Shown here in pieces: positions 55,801 to 59,299 of a stretch of DNA of 59,299 nucleotides (the stretch's first letter is position 1; every line of letters starts with the position of its first letter). Origin of the DNA: Bacteroidota bacterium (GTDB lineage Bacteria; Bacteroidota; Bacteroidia; Bacteroidales; Prolixibacteraceae); contig JAUXUF010000128.1 in assembly GCA_030684645.1 (NCBI GenBank), positions 1 to 59,299 on the forward strand, written 5' to 3'. The translations under genes were made by a program, and so were the position numbers. Below the pieces are notes generated by a model that had not been told where the DNA came from, made no database searches, and was given only the letters and a program-made list of their open reading frames with translations.

Positions 55801-57300
55801 ATGATCTACACAACCATAGTAAACAATCAAACCATTCCGGTTGCCGACATTCCTGAAGTAAGCTACAAAGAATTTTTCGGGCTGAATACAGGTTTTCTGA
55901 CCAATTCTCCGGAAAGGCATTGCGTCAATTATTTTGGATATCCGGCTGGCAAACAGATTAAACTGATTTGCTGTATTGCCGATGATCATACTCACGAAAT
56001 AGCTGTTTCATCATGTAGAGTGACTGCCTCTGATTCGCTAGATTCATTCACAGCAAGCAATTTCAGCTTCGAAAAATTTGAGCGCGAGATCCATGAGAAT
56101 TTTGGTATTGGTTATAATGATCATCCGTGGCTAAAACCGGTGCGTTATGCTCATAACCGGGCTGATCAAACCAAAACTATAGCCAATTATCCTTTTTTCG
56201 CTATCGAAAGTGATGAGCTGCATGAAGTTGGCGTAGGTCCGATTCATGCCGGAATTATTGAACCGGGACATTTCAGGTTTATTTGTAACGGCGAGCAAAT
56301 TCTTCATCTTGAGATTCAATTGGGCTATCAGCACCGCGGAATTGAACAGCAATTTCTCGAAAAGAAAAAACTGCTTCAACGTGCCACTATTGCCGAATCT
56401 ATTGCCGGAGACACCGTGGTGGGACATACAACTGCTTTTTCTCATTTGTGGGAAAGTTTGTGCGGATATCAGGTTTCGCGCGACATTGAATTTTCCCGGA
56501 CTATTGCCCTGGAATTGGAGCGCATGGCTGTCCATACCGGAGATTTAAGCGCTGTTTGTACCGACATTGCCTATCAACTGGGCAGTTCGGTATTCGGTCG
56601 GTTACGTACACCGATCATCAACTTTATGCAGGAATGGGGTGGAAACCGTTTATCCAAGGGATTAATCAGGCCAGCCAGCAATCCGTCCCCTTTTACTCCT
56701 GAATTGGCTCACCGACTGGCAGAAATACTGGATATTTTCGAGCCGGACTTTTTGGAAATGAACGAACAATTATTCAGCCTGCCAAGTACACTCTCACGAT
56801 TTGAGCGGACTGGCGTAGTTTCGCATGACGATGTTTTGTCGATTGGAACAGTGGGAATGGCTGCCCGGATGAGTGGATTAAACAGGGATATTCGTTCATC
56901 GCATCCGTTTAGTCTTTATCCGGAATTAAATCATGAACCTATTATCAAACATCATGGCGATGTGTATTCACGCGTTCAGATACGCAAGGCGGAAGTGAAG
57001 CAATCGATGCAATATATCCGGAATCTGATTCAGAATGTTCCGAAAATTTCCGAAAATGGGCCTGTATTCAAAAGTCCGAAACACAACTCGTTTACACTAT
57101 CGCTGGTTGAAGGATGGCGTGGTGAAATCTGCCATTGCGCCATTACCGATGAAAAAGGTGAACTGATTCTGTATAAAGTAAAAGACCCATCGTTCCATAA
57201 CTGGCTGGCATTGGCATTGTCTGTCAGGAATAACGAAATATCAGATTTCCCGATTTGCAACAAGAGTTTTAACCTGTCGTATTCAGGCCACGATTTATAG
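55801..57300 (+). CDS. Hydrogenase large-subunit-like (NuoCD/HyfG-like) protein without NiFe cysteines
   Basis: A 499-residue protein fusing a NuoC-like domain (about residues 1-115) to a NuoD/HyfG-like catalytic domain. VGVGPIHAGIIEPGHFRFIC and LGYQHRGIEQQF (about 143-185) are typical of HyfG. The first NiFe motif, normally RICGVC, reads SIAGDT (200-205), and the second, normally DPCxxC, falls in the NLSYSGHDL C-terminus, with Ser493 and Gly496 at the Cys positions. All four metal ligands are therefore absent, so it cannot hold a NiFe site and should not be a hydrogenase. The tail DFPICNKSFNLSYSGHDL fits the Ehr group. What it binds or reduces is unknown. Confidence 0.92.
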   Translation: MIYTTIVNNQTIPVADIPEVSYKEFFGLNTGFLTNSPERHCVNYFGYPAGKQIKLICCIADDHTHEIAVSSCRVTASDSLDSFTASNFSFEKFEREIHENFGIGYNDHPWLKPVRYAHNRADQTKTIANYPFFAIESDELHEVGVGPIHAGIIEPGHFRFICNGEQILHLEIQLGYQHRGIEQQFLEKKKLLQRATIAESIAGDTVVGHTTAFSHLWESLCGYQVSRDIEFSRTIALELERMAVHTGDLSAVCTDIAYQLGSSVFGRLRTPIINFMQEWGGNRLSKGLIRPASNPSPFTPELAHRLAEILDIFEPDFLEMNEQLFSLPSTLSRFERTGVVSHDDVLSIGTVGMAARMSGLNRDIRSSHPFSLYPELNHEPIIKHHGDVYSRVQIRKAEVKQSMQYIRNLIQNVPKISENGPVFKSPKHNSFTLSLVEGWRGEICHCAITDEKGELILYKVKDPSFHNWLALALSVRNNEISDFPICNKSFNLSYSGHDL

Positions 57301-57315
57301 GAAAGAAACCTCCTT

Positions 57316-57535
57316 CCCGTTCCCCCGAAGGGGGAAAGCCTTGGGCATTCTGGTTTAAGGATACCGGGCGTACGGTACGGACTATGAATAGCTCCAGGCT
57401 AAAGCCCGGAGGAGGCTGGTGAGAATAGAGACGGTGGGGTTCAGCCCAGAATGGGCGAAATATAATAGCCCAGGGCTTCGACGTGAGCTCAGTCGAACGG
57501 CAAACGACGAAGGAGTGTCGCCCTGGGTTGGAAAG
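57316..57535. repeat. GC-rich block of nested REP-like palindromes
   Basis: The 370-base gap between the large- and small-subunit genes holds repeats instead of a gene. A hairpin TTCCCCC/GGGGGAA lies at 57320-57336. Around 57467-57530 an outer inverted repeat (AGCCCAGGGC at the left, GCCCTGGGTT at the right) encloses a second palindrome that starts TTCGACGTGAGCTCAGTCGA. The structure looks like one palindromic element inserted in the loop of another. The only reading frame across it (57419-57631) has no coding character. Confidence 0.6.
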
Positions 57536-57670
57536 GACAAAAAAGAAACCGTCCGCGCAAGAAGGTTATTTAAGGTAAAACCTTTTTTCGGACGGAATGC
57601 CTGCCAGGTGCAGACGGGGAAAGACCTTTAAAATGTAGTTTCATTATTGAGAATTCATAAATGTCATGTT

Positions 57671-58432
57671 ATGTTCGATAACGTAAAAATAGTCTATCAC
57701 CAGGGGAAACAATTTATTCCTGATGTTACAACGGCCAAAGTTCCGGGTATTTTCAGGGGGCGTCCTGTTATTAGCACTGAAAAGGTGAATGAACAGCAAC
57801 TGGTTGAATTATGCCCGGTTGAAGCAATTTCAGCCAGCCCAGTTAGTATCGATTTGGGGAAATGTACTTTCTGCGGCGAATGTGCCAGGCGATTTCCAAA
57901 TAAGATCAAATTTACAACCGACTACAAAATCTCTACAAATGAACGCGGGCGCCTAATCGTTAAAGAAAGCGATGATAATCCAATTGAAGTTAATCCGGAA
58001 ACTGTCCGCGACGAAATTCATCGCTTGTTTGGAAGGTCTTTAAAACTCAGGCAGGTTTGTGCTGGCGGTGATAACAGTTGCGAGATGGAACTCAATGCTG
58101 CAAACAATGTTCAGTTCGACATGAGCCGGTTCGGGATCGACTTTGTGGCATCGCCCCGTCATGCCGATGGGATTGTGATTACCGGTCCGATTACCGAAAA
58201 CATGGCCAAATCGGTGCAAATCTGTTACGATGCCATCCCTGAACCTAAAATTATTGTGTTGGTCGGAACCGATGCCATAAGTGGTGGAATTTTGGGAAGC
58301 AGTCCAGCAATTGACCGTAGTTTCCTGGATAAATATTCTGTCGATCTTTATATTCCAGGCAATCCTGCCCATCCGCTAACGATTATTAATGGATTGCTTG
58401 ATCTGACGAGGAAACAAAAAGCGGGAAAGTAG
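57671..58432 (+). CDS. Ferredoxin-NuoB/HyfI fusion small subunit with most Fe-S ligands lost
   Basis: A 253-residue fusion of a ferredoxin-like domain (about 1-95) and a NuoB/HyfI-like domain (about 118-250). In the ferredoxin part one cluster is complete (Cys48, Cys65, Cys68, Cys71). The other has lost all its ligands: the first CxxCxxC is replaced by VNEQQLV (39-45) and the second CP by Phe75-Pro. In the NuoB-like part the CxxC reads Asp134-N-S-Cys137, the G-S-C position is G-T-Asp201 and P-G-C-P is P-G-Asn231-P, so three of four ligands of the proximal cluster are gone. The start at ATG 57671 is preferred to TTG 57647. It ends the operon after a 370-base repeat block. Confidence 0.9.
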   Translation: MFDNVKIVYHQGKQFIPDVTTAKVPGIFRGRPVISTEKVNEQQLVELCPVEAISASPVSIDLGKCTFCGECARRFPNKIKFTTDYKISTNERGRLIVKESDDNPIEVNPETVRDEIHRLFGRSLKLRQVCAGGDNSCEMELNAANNVQFDMSRFGIDFVASPRHADGIVITGPITENMAKSVQICYDAIPEPKIIVLVGTDAISGGILGSSPAIDRSFLDKYSVDLYIPGNPAHPLTIINGLLDLTRKQKAGK

Positions 58433-58604
58433 AAATTGAAAGGTGTTTACTACTAGCGCTTTTGAAACATCAATTCTACATTCCTTCTATCCATTTCTCA
58501 ACATGCAACAAATGGGCAGGGTATTTTAGTCGACTTTTTTTTGTTATCTTTACCATGTAATTTCTGAGGCATAATAAAGAATAACAGACGTTTAAAGAAA
58601 TACA

Positions 58605-58853
58605 ATGAAGACAAAAGACAAAATATTACACCTTCCTATCCTCGTCGAGCAAGACGAAGACAATGTTTACATCGTTAGTTGTCCTATTTTCAAAGGTTGT
58701 CACTCTTATGGCAAAACTATTGATGAAGCTTTGGAAAATATCAAAGAGGTTATTGATATTTGCATAGATGAAGAAAAAGAGAAAGTTTCTGAGATTAATC
58801 GCTTCGTAGGTTTCCGGGAAATGCAGGTGTCAATAAAAGCCACAGCTGTTTAA
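58605..58853 (+). CDS. hicB: HicB-family antitoxin
   Basis: Antitoxin of 82 residues of a type II toxin-antitoxin pair. LPILVEQDEDNVYIVSCPIF, then GCHSYGKTIDEALENIKEVI is the degenerate RNase H-like HicB fold that binds and blocks HicA. It lacks a C-terminal DNA-binding domain, as do many short HicB proteins. It is upstream of hicA, ten bases away. TATCTTTA (about 58545), close to a -7 element, may be its promoter; the other 170 bases before it hold no gene. Confidence 0.92.
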   Translation: MKTKDKILHLPILVEQDEDNVYIVSCPIFKGCHSYGKTIDEALENIKEVIDICIDEEKEKVSEINRFVGFREMQVSIKATAV

Positions 58854-58863
58854 TGTTTAGGTT

Positions 58864-59097
58864 ATGCCACAATTGCCAGTTATTTCAGGTAAGGATTTCA
58901 TCAAGCTCTTGCAAACGCTTGGATTTATTATTGTACGCATCAATGGCTCACATTACCGACTTAAACATCCCGATGGCCGGGTTACTACTGTCCCGGTACA
59001 TAAAAACGAAGACCTTCCCAGAGGATTGATGCGAAAAATAATTCGTGAAGACTTGGACATGGAATTGGATGAGTTTCTAAACTTGTTTAAGTTCTAA
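58864..59097 (+). CDS. hicA: HicA-family mRNA interferase toxin
   Basis: Toxin of 77 residues, a double-stranded-RNA-binding-fold RNase that cleaves mRNA in the absence of HicB. The catalytic His is in INGSHYRLKHPDG (about residue 30), with SGKDFIKLLQTLGFIIVR before and TTVPVHKNEDLPRGLMRKII after, as expected. The length is slightly longer than the minimal family because of the C-terminal DEFLNLFKF tail. The pair was probably acquired with the repeat downstream. Confidence 0.93.
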   Translation: MPQLPVISGKDFIKLLQTLGFIIVRINGSHYRLKHPDGRVTTVPVHKNEDLPRGLMRKIIREDLDMELDEFLNLFKF

Positions 59098-59114
59098 AAA
59101 CACAAAGACGCTAA

Positions 59115-59207
59115 AAATATCCGATTGATCTTTATATTCCAGGTAATCCAGCACATCCGTTAACCCAACTTGCAGCTAATCCGAATGAAATTCTTGCTTT
59201 TCAATGA
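59115..59207 (+). pseudogene. Fragment of a second copy of the small-subunit gene 3' end
   Basis: The frame reads KYPIDLYIPGNPAHPLT, then a short unrelated tail to TGA 59205-59207. The small subunit at 57671 ends with KYSVDLYIPGNPAHPLT at the matching place. Between the two copies the DLYIPGNPAHPL codons differ only at synonymous sites (GGC/GGT, CCT/CCA, GCC/GCA, CTA/TTA), so the fragment came from a gene that was under selection, not from a fresh duplication. With the intact copy it brackets hicB-hicA. The last 92 bases of the window show nothing recognisable. Confidence 0.65.
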
Positions 59208-59299
59208 ATTGGCAGTTTTCGAGTTCAGATTTGTGTACTACGGATTTTTTCTTTGCGAAGGGTGCGTATTTATATTTTAAGGCATCATAAAGTTTTCGA

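Noticed and set aside
57419-57631. 70-codon plus-strand frame in the gap between the large- and small-subunit genes
   Set aside because: It spans the palindromic repeats, so the frame is a by-product of GC-rich repeat DNA; the peptide is rich in Arg and shows no family.
48748-58432. Calling the cluster a hydrogenase-4 or formate hydrogenlyase
   Set aside because: The gene order fits, but all NiFe cysteines and most small-subunit ligands are missing and no maturation or formate dehydrogenase genes are present.
48748-58432. Calling the cluster respiratory complex I (nuo)
   Set aside because: NuoA, NuoJ, NuoE, NuoF and NuoG are absent, and the HyfC, HyfE and TWGC-type features are those of group 4 hydrogenase relatives.

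Overview
The window reads as chromosomal DNA of a Bacteroidota member, probably of the Bacteroidales/Marinilabiliales type. The evidence is gliding/type IX secretion genes (gldD, gldE and a T9SS plug-like protein), a six-gene Na+-NQR operon, a 30-residue basic COX24-like protein beside an HU gene, Bacteroidota-style -7 promoter elements (TAnnTTTG) upstream of many genes, and generally weak Shine-Dalgarno signals. Protein matches are from recognition of motifs and family signatures only; no database search was run.

Layout. 1-2.2 kb: a NarL-type two-component pair on the minus strand. 2.2-3.15 kb: a scar region with a likely small structured RNA or mobile-element end, the 3' remnant of an XRE regulator and a palindrome, followed by an AAA/DUF4143 ATPase. 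4.4-14.4 kb: a carbohydrate locus (AraC regulator, SGNH hydrolase, GH106 rhamnosidase, arabinose/fucose-isomerase-like protein, second GH106-like lipoprotein), with REP-like hairpins between genes. 14.5-21.2 kb, minus strand: oxidative pentose-phosphate genes (zwf, pgl), a phosphopantetheinyl transferase, gldD, gldE, ssb and mutY. 21.3-25.7 kb, plus strand: HU, the 30-residue protein, RNase G, DsbD and tRNA-Ser(CGA). 26-32.5 kb: proline dehydrogenase, OmpH/Skp-like protein, glycosyltransferase, aromatic-amino-acid-type decarboxylase, acylphosphatase, two small membrane proteins and an alpha/beta hydrolase. 32.5-38.3 kb: nqrABCDEF. 38.5-48.6 kb: T9SS plug-like protein, hybrid PAS sensor kinase, pruA, DivIC/FtsB, YqgE, a class IV aminotransferase homologue without the PLP lysine, rhomboid protease, holA, AMP nucleosidase and an HsdR-N-like protein.

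48.7-58.4 kb holds the most interesting system: seven genes for a membrane complex related to group 4 [NiFe] hydrogenases and complex I. It has three antiporter-like subunits, a NuoH/HyfC-like, a HyfE-like, a NuoCD/HyfG-like and a ferredoxin-NuoB fusion subunit. The large subunit lacks all four NiFe cysteines, the small subunit lacks three of four ligands of its proximal [4Fe-4S] cluster, and the ferredoxin domain has lost exactly one of its two clusters. This matches the energy-converting hydrogenase-related (Ehr) type, here in a further reduced form. After it lies a hicB-hicA toxin-antitoxin pair, followed by a second diverged copy of the 3' end of the small-subunit gene.

How it fits together. 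Na+-NQR and the Ehr-like complex are two ion-translocating membrane systems in one window. Proline dehydrogenase and PruA, 15 kb apart, form the proline-to-glutamate route that can feed electrons to quinone. zwf/pgl supply NADPH. The GH106/SGNH locus suggests use of rhamnose-containing, probably esterified plant or algal glycans.
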